This document shows, in pieces, positions 10,631 to 19,550 of a DNA stretch of 23,195 bases (within the stretch, counting starts at the first letter, position 1; the number at the start of each line of letters is the position of its first letter). A program made the position numbers and the translations under genes. The notes under the pieces are model-generated. The model made no database searches, had not been told where the DNA came from, and worked only from the letters and a program-made list of their open reading frames with translations. The DNA is from Chara braunii (Eukaryota > Streptophyta > Charophyceae > Charales > Characeae): the NCBI GenBank assembly GCA_003427395.1, contig BFEA01000076.1:755790-778984 (forward strand), written 5' to 3'.

Positions 10631-11272
10631 TCCTAAAAAATGATGAGTTGATGCAAACTTTAATTTCATTTTCTCACCCTTGGCAGTCTCGACGACCTTC
10701 TTAAATGCCTCAATTTGTTCATGTTCGTCTTTGAGTTTGCTAAGAGTTTTCATCATCTTAAAAATCTGATTGATATCAACTGAGACTTCCTCTTTGAACT
10801 CTTGTTTGTCTTTTCCTTTTATTTTTCTTATCCTCTCGGCAGACTCTTCTCTTCTAATTGAGTTGGCTGATATCTTGTGTTTGTGATGATAGGCCGTACA
10901 GACCATGAAGGTTTGTTCTTGTGCAGTCTCTGGGTCTTGCGGACTGATCCAGGACGACCCTTCATGACTGAAGAATTGGACAGCCTCCATCCTGTGTAAG
11001 AACGAAGTGCCCAGAATACAGTCATGGTCCAAGTCTGGTACCACGAATCCCAATAGCTCGGCTGTTATCATCATAACTCAGATAGGCAAATTGTCAATAA
11101 ATCCCGATACGAAGAGCTCTCCAGCAATACTGCTTAGTGTTTGCCTCGTGGGCCTATCAATAGCCATGTCACAGACGTTCATTGCATTCTGAGCGATAAG
11201 TATCATTTTCGCCCCAGAATCCACTAAGGCTCTGATTTTCACTTGATTAATATAGATAGTTAGCTACCCACA
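10625..11272 (-). pseudogene. element B aspartic protease with a lysine-rich linker to RT
   Basis: Retroviral-type protease that matures Gag-Pol. The active-site signature V-D-S-G-A lies at 11210-11224 and is followed by K-M-I-L-I. The second conserved element, DHDCILGTSFL, about 55-60 residues further on, matches the D-x-x-L-G fold closing motif of the family. TAG at 11264 and TGA at 11078 interrupt the frame. The protease frame is the same as that of gag, as expected for a fused Gag-Pol. The C-terminal half (10625-10900) is a Lys/Glu-rich, probably helical linker leading to RT and ends at a frameshift. Confidence 0.8.
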
Positions 11273-12268
11273 GCCCATGGTTGCGAATGTCATCTTACAT
11301 CTTGGCAAGGTCCTGTTAACCTGACTGGGAAAGACTGATCCCAGGTAATTAACTTTCATTCTTTTCTTTTCAATTAGTTTCTTCAGTTCCTCTCTCAATT
11401 TAGGTGTTAATGCCATTACCTCCTTGAAAGACAAAGTCATTTATGTTTCTTCCAACATCTTAGTAATTACATCCGTAATTACAGTTCCATCCTCCAACTC
11501 ACTCTTGAGTAAGAATTTTCTCTTCTTCCCTTGTTCACCCGTTTTGAATGAGGGTTCTGGCTCTTGATCATCAAGAATTTCAATCAGAGCCTCCTCGGTC
11601 TTTCTTTTGTTTTTTTCCTCTATCATTTGAGGTTGAAAATGTGCTTGAACATTCCTTACTTCCCCAATCATTCTATTGGGTTCCATAACGAGTTCTGGTG
11701 GTAATTCACCTTCAGAAGACATCATGTTGGCCGAACAACCAGACTTGCTAGAAGAAAATGTTGCTAACTCAGCGAAAATCTGGGAAGCAGAATTCTCCCC
11801 TAACGAGTGCTCGCTTAGAGTGATTTCATCATACATGTCCTCCACTAAAGTGAGGGACCGCAATGGCAGCTCAATCATGGTGAGAGAATCATCAGATTTT
11901 TGTACGAGTCCCTTAGGCAGTTCGCCTATGAAAGTGTGAACATTCACATTAGTCTTTCTCTTCTTCTTTTTCTTCATCTTTTCATCATGCTTAAGGGAAA
12001 AAAGTCTTATACCTCCAGGATGCCTGGGATCTAAGTTGTTCCATGAACTGTCACAGACATGACCCATTGCATCCTTTTTTGCCGCCCCACTCTTCACGTC
12101 ATCTTCCAGTGGCTTACAATAAGTGGTAGTGTGACCCCCTTCACCACAATAATAGCAAGCAAAATTATTCCTTGGTCGCTCGCCGTACTTCCTTCTCTCT
12201 CTGTTCGCTTTTTCACCGTTCCCTCCATTCTTTCTGGATCTGGAGAAATCCCTTCTTTTACCATAATT

Positions 12269-12299
<31 letters not shown>

Positions 12300-13190
12300 C
12301 CACTTTCTGCCTTTTTCTTTCCTTTCTCGTCTGTAGCATGATTCGCATGCATGTAATTGGCCACAACTCCTTGAATAATATTTTTAGCATTCAGATTGTT
12401 CCCTCTGTTCATACCGTTCTCAGTCTCCCAGTCTTTGGCCAATGTATTGATCTGATTCAGTGACCATTTCTTGTGAGAAACTGTAGGTAGGGTTATAACA
12501 ATAGCAAAAATTTCATCCCATCTGAGAGGATAGGTGTTGAGATTGATTAAGAACAGTGTGCCTTTCATTATCAGTAAAATTAGTCAGGAAAATATGACAT
12601 TTCTGAGCCTCATCCAAGTATGAAATTCTTCTGGCCGTTCTGATAAAAGTCTGGAGAAAAACATTAAAAGTGTCATACTTAGCCCTTCTGATGTTGAGGA
12701 GATCATTGGTAGTAGTTGGAACAGAGTCTTTCTTAAATTCTCTTTTCATTCTTTTTTTGACCTCTTCCCATGTAGTGATCTCTTCATCAACTCTTGAACA
12801 GCCAACCTCGAGTTAGTGTCACAATAAGATAGAAGATGCTTAAACTATTGTTTATCTGTCCAACCATAATTGAGACCAAATAACTCGTATTCATCCAATA
12901 AATCATTTACTTGAGGCCCTCTGAAGCATGAAATCCTCTCATCTAACCTCTTTACTCTTGCGATATCTGATCCTCCTTTTATAGTATCAACTTTCTCTAC
13001 CAGTTCCTGTATAACACCTACCAGAGTCTCCTCATTAGTTCCTGCAGAAGAACTTGGTCTCCCTCGTCCTGCCATTTTGACCATAAATTCTCCCTGATTT
13101 ATTTCTTCTCTCACTTCTATCCTCCCCTTTCTTATTTTTCAGTCTCTTACTCTTCTTGGAAGAGATACAGGTTCGTTTCCCTCTTCCCTC
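11273..13190 (-). pseudogene. element B gag with CCHC zinc knuckle, frameshifted
   Basis: Gag forms the retroelement particle and binds its RNA. The N-terminal part starts near MAGRGRPSSSAG at about 13075 (an earlier in-frame Met sits at 13190). It runs through LDERISCFRGPQVNDLLDEY to TAG 12845. The capsid part then changes frame (12513-12749), with FLTNFTDNERH, and changes back near 12545. The C-terminal part (11441-12568) has a run of nine Asp from a CAT microsatellite, basic KRRDFSRSRK, and the knuckle CYYCGEGGHTTTYC (Cx2Cx4Hx4C). A long acidic tail follows before TAA at 11441, and reading resumes in the same frame to the protease. At least three frame changes and two stops make it non-functional. 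Confidence 0.8.
12277..12301. repeat. (CAT)n microsatellite inside element B gag
   Basis: A run of CAT/ATC triplets on the plus strand. On the coding minus strand it gives consecutive Asp codons just before the basic stretch and zinc knuckle. Confidence 0.9.
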
Positions 13191-13192
13191 AT

Positions 13193-13673
13193 TTACTCTA
13201 CCCCTTGAGAGTTCTGTACATAGAGAGTGTAGGCAATAATAGACTGGGTGGTGATCAGGGGCAACACAATCCTTCTCAGTCTTCCAATATAATCTTCAAT
13301 CAGCTCTCTTTCATCATCCTTACTCAATCTTATGTTATACACTTTTACAGTACCCCGGATCATAAAGTATCGTGTCAGGTCTATAATCTCATAGTCAAAT
13401 TGCATTGCTTATGAACCACTGTTAATCCTTCTTGCAAGAGAAACTATTTCTCTATGACAGTGGTATGATATTCTCTCGACAGTTTTCACTTTCACCACCT
13501 TCAATAAATAACCGATCTTAGTCTGGTCAGTAACGGCTCTTAGGGCAGAATCTCTCATCTGATCAAAGAAAGGTTGCAAGAACTCAAGCTCATCCAAGGT
13601 AGAGAGACTCCTGTTTGAGATCCGAAGAGTCCCTTCTGCTTAAAACTGCTTTAACTATTCTTTCTTCCAGCAT
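13193..13673 (-). pseudogene. element B pre-gag ORF of unknown function
   Basis: A coding-looking stretch precedes gag. It opens with an ATG at 13673 (MLEERIVKAVLSRRDSSD...). It shifts frame near 13600, then reads LEFLQPFFDQMRDSALRAV and IVSLARRINSGS to TAA 13409. In the same frame it continues as MQFDYEIIDLTRYF and ELIEDYIGRLRRIVLP to TAA 13193. That stop is directly followed by an ATG in the gag frame (TAAATG). Composition is like gag of the same element: charged and helical-looking. I recognise no domain. It may be an N-terminal part of gag (matrix-like) or a separate leader protein. Ty3/gypsy elements usually have nothing here. Confidence 0.5.
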
Positions 13674-13917
13674 AACTCCAAACGTTAGTTGTTCAACAGA
13701 CCCAGGCATTATCGATCACCTTGGACAGTGTCAAGAGAGGTAGATTTCTGGGTGTGCCGGACCCGCCGGGATGGCGGTCCGACAGGATGGAGTAGAAGGG
13801 TAGACGAAGGAGGAGGTAGAGATGGAGCTGGAAGGGACAGCGCAGCTCCGACGCAGACTCCACGCGCACGTACTCCAAGATCTGCAAAAGTGAAGAATGA
13901 CAAAAAAACAGACAACT

Positions 13918-13936
13918 GCTGGGGTATACCCCCAGC
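13918..13936. repeat. inverted repeat centred on GTATAC
   Basis: GCTGGGG and CCCCCAGC flank TATA, giving a near-perfect hairpin with one extra C. Confidence 0.8.
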
Positions 13937-14006
13937 GGACTGACTGACTGGACTTGACTGGCGTGGTACCGACAGTGGTACTGGGCAGGACTAGAACGGC
14001 ACACGG

Positions 14007-14040
14007 CCTGTGGGGTCAGGCCACGACCTGGTCCCACAGG
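14007..14040. repeat. imperfect 34-bp palindrome
   Basis: Outer arms CCTGTGGG and CCCACAGG are perfect; inner CAGG and CCTG also pair after a two-base mismatch. Nearby AGCCAA and TTGGCT (about 14056-14074) form a further small inverted repeat. Confidence 0.75.
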
Positions 14041-14227
14041 ACAAACTGGGCAAATAGCCAAATAGGCCTTGGCTGTAGGCCAGGGCAGATGAAGGCCCGC
14101 TGCACGATCCTCAGACCTGTAATGGATCTCACGAGCCATAAACACGCTATCCGCAAAAGCAGCGGAACTCTGCAATAAAGAAAGTTGAGAAATCTAGGAT
14201 GCGGAGCAAGCTCGATGCGGAGTCCAT

Positions 14228-14322
14228 AGGATGCATCCTAAGCTACATAATGTCAAAAGAAAAACAAATGTCATGCGATGCATCCTAAGCTACATAATGT
14301 CAAAAGAAAAGCAAATATCTGG
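14228..14322. repeat. two tandem copies of a 47-bp unit with an AGGATGCATCCT palindrome
   Basis: GATGCATCCTAAGCTACATA starts at 14230 and again at 14277; the two copies are nearly identical through an A-rich stretch. The first copy begins inside a perfect 12-bp palindrome, AGGATGCATCCT (14228-14239). GATGCGGAG also occurs twice just to the left. Confidence 0.9.
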
Positions 14323-15095
14323 TATACATATCCTAACTAACAACAGAAAATGAAATGTAGCATGATACAATCCTAAAGTCCTGGGGGCAGTGGCCTCAGT
14401 GCTGAATGGAAAAGAGCAATATGTCACAAGATAATGTTATGTCGCTGAACCACTAAGAGTGGGATGGTCTCAGAGGGGGTGAATGTAGCCTAAGAATCGA
14501 AACTCCTGAGGGCAGTCACACATGAAGGTGGGATAGGTCATCAGGCTCAAGGTGGGAGAGTGGTGGCGAAACAAAACCAATGACCCTAACAGATAGACCA
14601 TCAAGGCGGGTAATGCTCGACAAAAGGGTGACACCATGCAGGGTCGATCATGAAAAGGGGGAGCCTGGAATAGGGTGGAGCTATGCCGAACTGGAGGCAT
14701 GCAATAACCGACGCTAGGGTGATGAGGGCAGTGGATGAGGGAAACATGCACACGACTCACCCACTGGGAGAGGGAGCTAGATCTGGGAGCAAGGAAGCCA
14801 AGATAACAGTACGGTCCCAATGCCTATGCGATACCAAGGGAGAGCCAAACTCAAAGAGACCCAGCTAGGTGAGAACCATCATGCGACAGAGGCAAGGGAG
14901 TATACAGGGTAGGGTGGTGACGTGAAGTACTTATGTCCAAAGTAGCTGAAGTCGTCGAAGTGGTCGATGACGTCGATGAAGTAGCAGTCGAGTCGATGTC
15001 GAAGCAGAGCCGCAAAACGCTGACATCGTGGAGAAGAGCTGATGATGGAGTACCTGATGGTGTGAGTCAGTGGGGAAAGATAGAGGATAAGAGTG

Positions 15096-15711
15096 TCAGT
15101 CATCGTAACACGAAGGGCGACGATGAGTGCGCTGTGGACGCTCGGAGGCGACCATCTGCTGCTGAGGAACGACCTCAGAGGGAGCGGGCTCGTCCTCAGC
15201 AATCTCCTCAGCCGGAGGAGGAGGAAGAGGGTCAGTCGGCTAAGTAGAAGCAGATATCTCAGCACGACGAGCACGATCATATGCACGCACCAACATCCTG
15301 GCGTGCTGCAAGTGCTCGAGGGGCTCCCAAGTAGCCTCCTCATCATGGTAGCCCTTCCAACGCACAAGGTATTCGATGCGTGGAGGGGTATCGTCGGTAA
15401 CTCGACGTGATATAATGTCGGAAACAACGAACTCCTCGTGACCGTCCACCATGATAGGTGAAGGGCGCTCATAAGGGCGTCCGGCGAAGCGCTCGGACGG
15501 TCTGCGATAAGGACGCAGCAAGGAGACGTGGTAAACATCGTGTACGCGAGCCTGTCGAAGGTAATCAGGTAGCTTCACACGGAACCTGACTGGACTAGCG
15601 GCAGTATCAGAACCGACGGCCTGAAGGATGCGGCATGGACCGAAGAAACGACGCCTGAACTTCCGAAGCGTATCTGCTTCGAGCTGTAAGTGGCGTGCGT
15701 CGACGAGCGAT
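15096..15711 (-). pseudogene. element A integrase C-terminus with chromodomain
   Basis: After a frameshift at about 15711-15715 the frame reads through a GPC-type version of the GPY/F module (FFGPCRIL) and VHDVYHVSLLRPY, then into a chromodomain. In the segment 15240-15578 the chromodomain spans about residues 48-103: EEFVV, IEYLVRWKGY, EEATWEP and a C-terminal helix. The three positions that form the methyl-lysine cage in HP1-type domains are aromatic here (Phe50, Trp74, Tyr77). A chromodomain steers integration toward histone-marked chromatin in known chromoviruses. TAG at 15240 interrupts. The same frame continues as a Pro/Glu-rich tail to TGA 15096, so TAG is probably a later mutation of CAG. 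Confidence 0.88.
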
Positions 15712-16854
15712 CGTCACTGACTTTGAATGGATGATCCATTCGTGATCGGTTCGCTCGTGCGGCCATGCGAGTCTGGGAGTCGGCTTAACTCTCATGTGCG
15801 CGCTTCATAATCGCCGCCATGTGGGTGATCCAGTCATCAAGCGCAGGGCAACGAGTGTCTGGGCGCAACCACGATGGTCGTAGGAAATCAGCGGGTACGC
15901 GAGGGTGGTAGCCGAGGTCGCAATAGAATGACGACATGCCCGTGGCTGGCGAAACAGCGTGGTTGTACACAATCTCCATGTGGGCTAAGTGTAAGTCTCA
16001 CTGCTGGTCATTCCTAACAAACTTTCGGGAGATATTACTGAGAGTTTTATTGGTGACCTCAGTCTGACCATCCGTCTAAGGGTGGTAAGACGATGAGAAG
16101 CGGAGCTGGGATCCGTACACCTCGTGTAGGCGTCGCCAGAATGTGCTGGTAAAGCGTGGGTCACGGTCGGAGATGATGCTCTGAGGTAAGCCGTGATCTC
16201 TCACGACTTGGTCGAAGACGATGTCGGCGACCTCACGAGCGCTAATACGATAGCGGCGCGGGACAAAACGTGCACGCTTCGTGAAGCGATCGACGACGAC
16301 CAAGATAGCATCATGACCGCGCTCAGTGGGTGGGCGGAGGGGGCCAATGAATCCATCGAGATGGACTGCCAACGACCCTTGGGTATGGGTAAGGGCTGAA
16401 GTAATCGATACGGAAAGTGGTTCGCACTGTTCACCTCCTTGCAGGTAGGACACTCCTGGATGTAGGCTTTGACGAAGTCCTTGGACTTCGGCCAGACGTA
16501 TAGACGGCAAACACGAGCCAACGTCTTGTGGAAGCCCATATGACCAACAGTTGCTTGGTCATGGAACTCGGCTACAACCTGAACGGGGAGTTGTCCGGTG
16601 GAGGGAACGCAGATACGTGGTTCTAGCTGACCAGATCTGCCATGCCAGTACACGAGACCGTTCTCCCCGAGGGAGTATGAGGGGACGGTCTTGCCACTCC
16701 GCAGGGTCGCGTGGATGACGCGATAATCCGGGCAGTGACGGTACTGGGTGCGATATGCGTCGATCACCGACTGATCAACAATGGTGATGGAGATGGCAGC
16801 AAGATGGATGGGTTCCTGATTGTGATCAGGACGGCGGGACAAGGCATCGGCGAC
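15712..16854 (-). pseudogene. element A integrase (zinc module and DDE core), broken
   Basis: The end of RNase H (VADALSRRPD) leads into the integrase zinc module: two His in FHDQATVGH and a Cys pair in ECPTC. The core begins with W-Q-S-I-S-M-D, which carries the first catalytic Asp. A one-base deletion at about 16349-16353 directly after it shifts the frame. The new frame continues FIGPLRPP, VVVDRFTKRA, and ISDRDPRF with the second Asp. TAG at 16076 replaces the Gln expected in YHPQTDGQ, and the catalytic Glu follows in the same frame. TGA at 15998 stands where Trp is usual and TAA at 15785 where Gln is likely. MEIVYNHAVSPATGMS and LGYHPRVPADF match the conserved post-core region. Confidence 0.88.
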
Positions 16855-18702
16855 TCAGTTCGTTTCACCCTTGATGGGCTGAGTGGTGAAACTGAACTCG
16901 GATAAGTCACGCCACCAGCGTGCCTGTCGAGGGGAAAACTTAGGCTTCGTGAGGAAAGCCTGGACAACTGAGTTGTCCGTGCGCACCGTAAAGGGCGCCC
17001 TGTGCAGATAATAACGCCAATGTCGGGTAGCATAAACTACTGCGAGAACCTCACGTTCATCGGCAGTGCAGTTTATCTCGGCAGGCAGTAGCTGACGGGA
17101 GTAGAAAGCGATCGGGCGATCCCCAGCACGAGCCTCAACAGTCCCATCTTCCGCGATGGTCGGGGAGTAAGTAACAGGAGGACTCTCAGTGGAGGGAAGT
17201 GGTGGGAGGGTAGGCGTCAGTCGAGAAGCAGTGTCAGCATGAGGGGGGGGGAAAGGAGGAACATGGGGGTAAGGTGAATCTGGAGGAGAGGGAAACACCT
17301 GAGAAAGGACANCTCCTACTGCAAAATTTGACGCATCGGTGGTGACGATAAAGGGGCGATCAAAATCAGGGAGGCGAAGAACCGGCGCACAAGTCACCGC
17401 CTTCTTGAGGGCGCGGAAGGCGTCCTCGCAGAGGGGGGTCCAAAACCACGGCGGGTTCTTTCGGAGGAGGGTGGAGGTAAGGACGTAGGAATACCTAGCG
17501 TATCCCTGGATAAAATTACTATAGTAGCTGGTGAGGCCTAGGAAACTGCGAAGCTGCTTGGCAGATGTGGGGACGGGCCACTCTGCAATAGCAGTGATCT
17601 TCGCGTCGTCCATGTGGAGATCCTGGTCAGACACATGGTGTCCTAGGAAGTCCACTTTGCGCTGGGCAAAGCGACACTTACTGAGCTTGGCATAGAAGCC
17701 ATGCTTGCGTAGGCGTTGTAAGACATCGCGGAGGTGTCTGAGATGATCTTCTAAGGTACGACTGTAGACCAGGATGTCGTCCGGGTATACGAGAACGTAT
17801 TCTTCAAGGATGTCCCTGAAGATGTCGTTCATCGCCGTCTGGAAGGTGGCGAGTGCATTGGTGAGGCCGAATGGCATCACCGTGAACTCGTAGTGGCCGA
17901 AGCGTGATCGAAAGGCGGTCTTCGGCTGATCCTCTGTGGCAACGCGGATCTGGTGGTAACCGCTGCGAAGATCGATCTTCGTGAAGAAGCGGTTGTCTGC
18001 CAGACGGTCAAACAGCTCATCCACGCGGGGCATGGGATAATTGTTCTTAACTGTGTAACGGTTAAGGCCGCGGTAGTCGATGCAGAGGCGGAGAGTTCCG
18101 TCCGCTTTGCGAGCAAAGAGGACAGGTGCACCCCAAGGGGAGTTACTGGGTTTAATGAAACCCAGTAGAAGGAGTTCCTCAAGCTGATGCTTGAGTCCCG
18201 TCGCCTCTGGAATCGAGAGTCAGTACAGTGCCTGATGGTAAACACGATAGTCAGGCACGAGCTGGATAGAATGCTCAACACCGCGCATCGGGGGAATCCC
18301 GCTGTATGAGAAATACGGGGGAAAGACGTCGCGGTACTCTCGAATCAGGTCGCGAACGGTCGGCTCTAAGTCTGTCGTGAACCGTGTGAGTTCCTCAGCA
18401 TCTGCGTCGGCACGAGACGTATGTGTGGACTCGACAGTCGACGGCTCAGGGGCCTGGGACGTGGGGGGGGTATCCGCAGGCTGACGGGTGGACGTAGAGA
18501 TGGGAGCCGCGAAGATGGAGGAAGGGTCAAGGGGATCGGGCTCCAGAGATATGAGCTCAACCTCGGGACAGAGTGGATCATAGCGAAGAAGATCCATGAT
18601 GTTCACTGAGTAGAACGTGACGTCCTCCTGTCGTATGAAGTGAGCAAACTGACGAGGGGAAGTCAACGCGATGTGGGGTTGGGACCCTGAGGGACGAGGG
18701 TC
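16855..18702 (-). pseudogene. element A reverse transcriptase and RNase H, with upstream linker
   Basis: One frame runs through this interval, interrupted by TGA at 18220 and ended by TGA at 16855. The linker (18221-18702) leads into the RT with [66 protein letters not shown], then the active site. The active site reads YPDD (17776-17787) where the family has Y-[VIL]-D-D, and proline there would probably abolish activity. Thumb motif: [15 protein letters not shown]. RNase H acidic residues lie in TTDAS, ADEREVLA and RTDNSVVQ. Between VLSQ and RPIAFYSRQ sits an extra proline-rich segment (17158-17298). One N at 17312 hides a residue. TNxVADALSR closes the domain. Confidence 0.92.
17158..17298 (-). 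other. proline-rich insert within RNase H of element A
   Basis: Forty-seven residues, 17 of them proline, separate the conserved VLSQ from the RPIAFYSRQ strand. The usual gypsy RNase H has only a short loop here. On the plus strand the DNA is G/GA-rich with a G8 run near 17245. Confidence 0.8.
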
Positions 18703-19550
18703 CTAGGGAGGTAGGTCGGGAGGGGTGTCGTCCGTGGTTCCAATGAACGGAACGCGATGGGTCTGACCACAGTTCGTTTTGAGAACGATTGTCTCGGTCG
18801 CCCATTTGGCCTCTGTGCCATGGAACCAGCGAGACCAGGGAGTACCAAGGATAAAGTCGTACCCAGTCCCCAGCACGTCGAAGTATGCGGAGGAATGGTA
18901 GCGCCTCGGCGTCTGGGTACTATCCGATGGCTGGAGGGTGAGGGAGAAGTGGAGGTCGGGGACCGTCTGATCGAAGAAGCGTTGCGTCTTGTTATCTCCG
19001 AGGGTAACGGAGATAGGAGAGCGAGACCCAGAGGTAGCTAGGCGAGCTTCCTCAACCACGCGAGGGTGAACGAAATCTCCCTGCGAGCCAGAGTCCCATA
19101 AAGCGTGGTACACCCTCGTAGATGTCCCTAGGCGAATAGGGATGATGAATAGGGTGCGATCAGGGTAAGAGAGCAAGGCAAGAAGACGACGTAGGACGTT
19201 GATGTGTCTCGTGAGGCGCTCCTGACGAGCTTGCAGAATGCTCAAGTCCAGGAGAGATGACACAACGTCATCGCAAGTCGCCAGCTGAGCGCTACAACGG
19301 GCTGTGTGAATGGCGCGACACGTCGGAAGTCTCGGGGGAGAAGCGCTAGATGCGGCAGTCTGCTGGGAGGCAGACGGTACCTCGACAGACGATGGGGCGG
19401 AGCGAACTGCGTCTGTCGTGTCCTAAGGGTCCTCTGGTGGGGTAGCCAAAGGGGCAAACCGCGACTCGGTGGTCGGGAAGCCGGCTGCGTGCGAGGCCTC
19501 AGGGGCACAGTGCACCGTGGCTAGGTGGATGGGGCTGGCCGGGCGGGGCC
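18703..19550 (-). pseudogene. element A aspartic protease with N-terminal linker
   Basis: Protease that cleaves Gag-Pol. The active site WDSGS lies at about 19084-19098 (Asp codon 19093-19095) and is followed by GDFVHP. FDVLGTGYDFILGTPW is the matching C-terminal half motif (D-F-I-L-G). The upstream linker is Ser/Ala/Pro-rich, with a leucine-rich helical stretch (LDLSILQARQERLTRH) just before the protease. The frame is continuous with RT and is interrupted by TAG at 19423 and TAG at 18703; CAG is the likely ancestor of both. It joins gag through a one-base slip in a G8 run (19551-19558). Confidence 0.85.

Larger units (their letters stand above)
7444..13673 (-). mobile_element. element B: decayed non-chromodomain Ty3/gypsy retrotransposon
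   Basis: On the minus strand the order is pre-gag ORF, gag with CCHC knuckle, aspartic protease, reverse transcriptase, RNase H, integrase, which is the Ty3/gypsy order. Evidence includes CYYCGEGGHTTTYC, VDSGA, YIDDNPVKG, an H2C2 motif, a D-35-E spacing and LGPYRIT. The RT style, with K-G-P straight after the catalytic Asp pair, differs from common angiosperm gypsy lineages. No chromodomain follows the integrase. The reading frame is interrupted many times by stops and single-base frameshifts, so the copy is dead. LTRs are not identified; only the internal region is delimited. Confidence 0.88.
13680..15095. other. inter-element segment with hairpins and duplications
   Basis: This 1.4 kb should contain the 5' LTR of element B and the 3' LTR of element A, since both read leftward. 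I cannot find matching partners for either in the window. A 160-codon open frame on the minus strand (13693-14175) shows no domain and looks like chance. The segment does carry a hairpin cluster and a 47-bp tandem duplication, listed separately. It may be a mixture of decayed LTR remnants. Confidence 0.45.

Noticed and set aside
13693-14175. 160-codon minus-strand frame
   Set aside because: Runs through several hairpins; Ser/Leu/Pro-rich with no domain; probably chance.
14879-15538. 219-codon minus-strand frame
   Set aside because: Out-of-frame shadow of the chromodomain region, which has clear homology in the other frame.
19242-19508. Extension of the gag frame past TAG 19521
   Set aside because: After the G8 run the other frame carries the linker and protease; this one is Arg/Pro/Leu noise.
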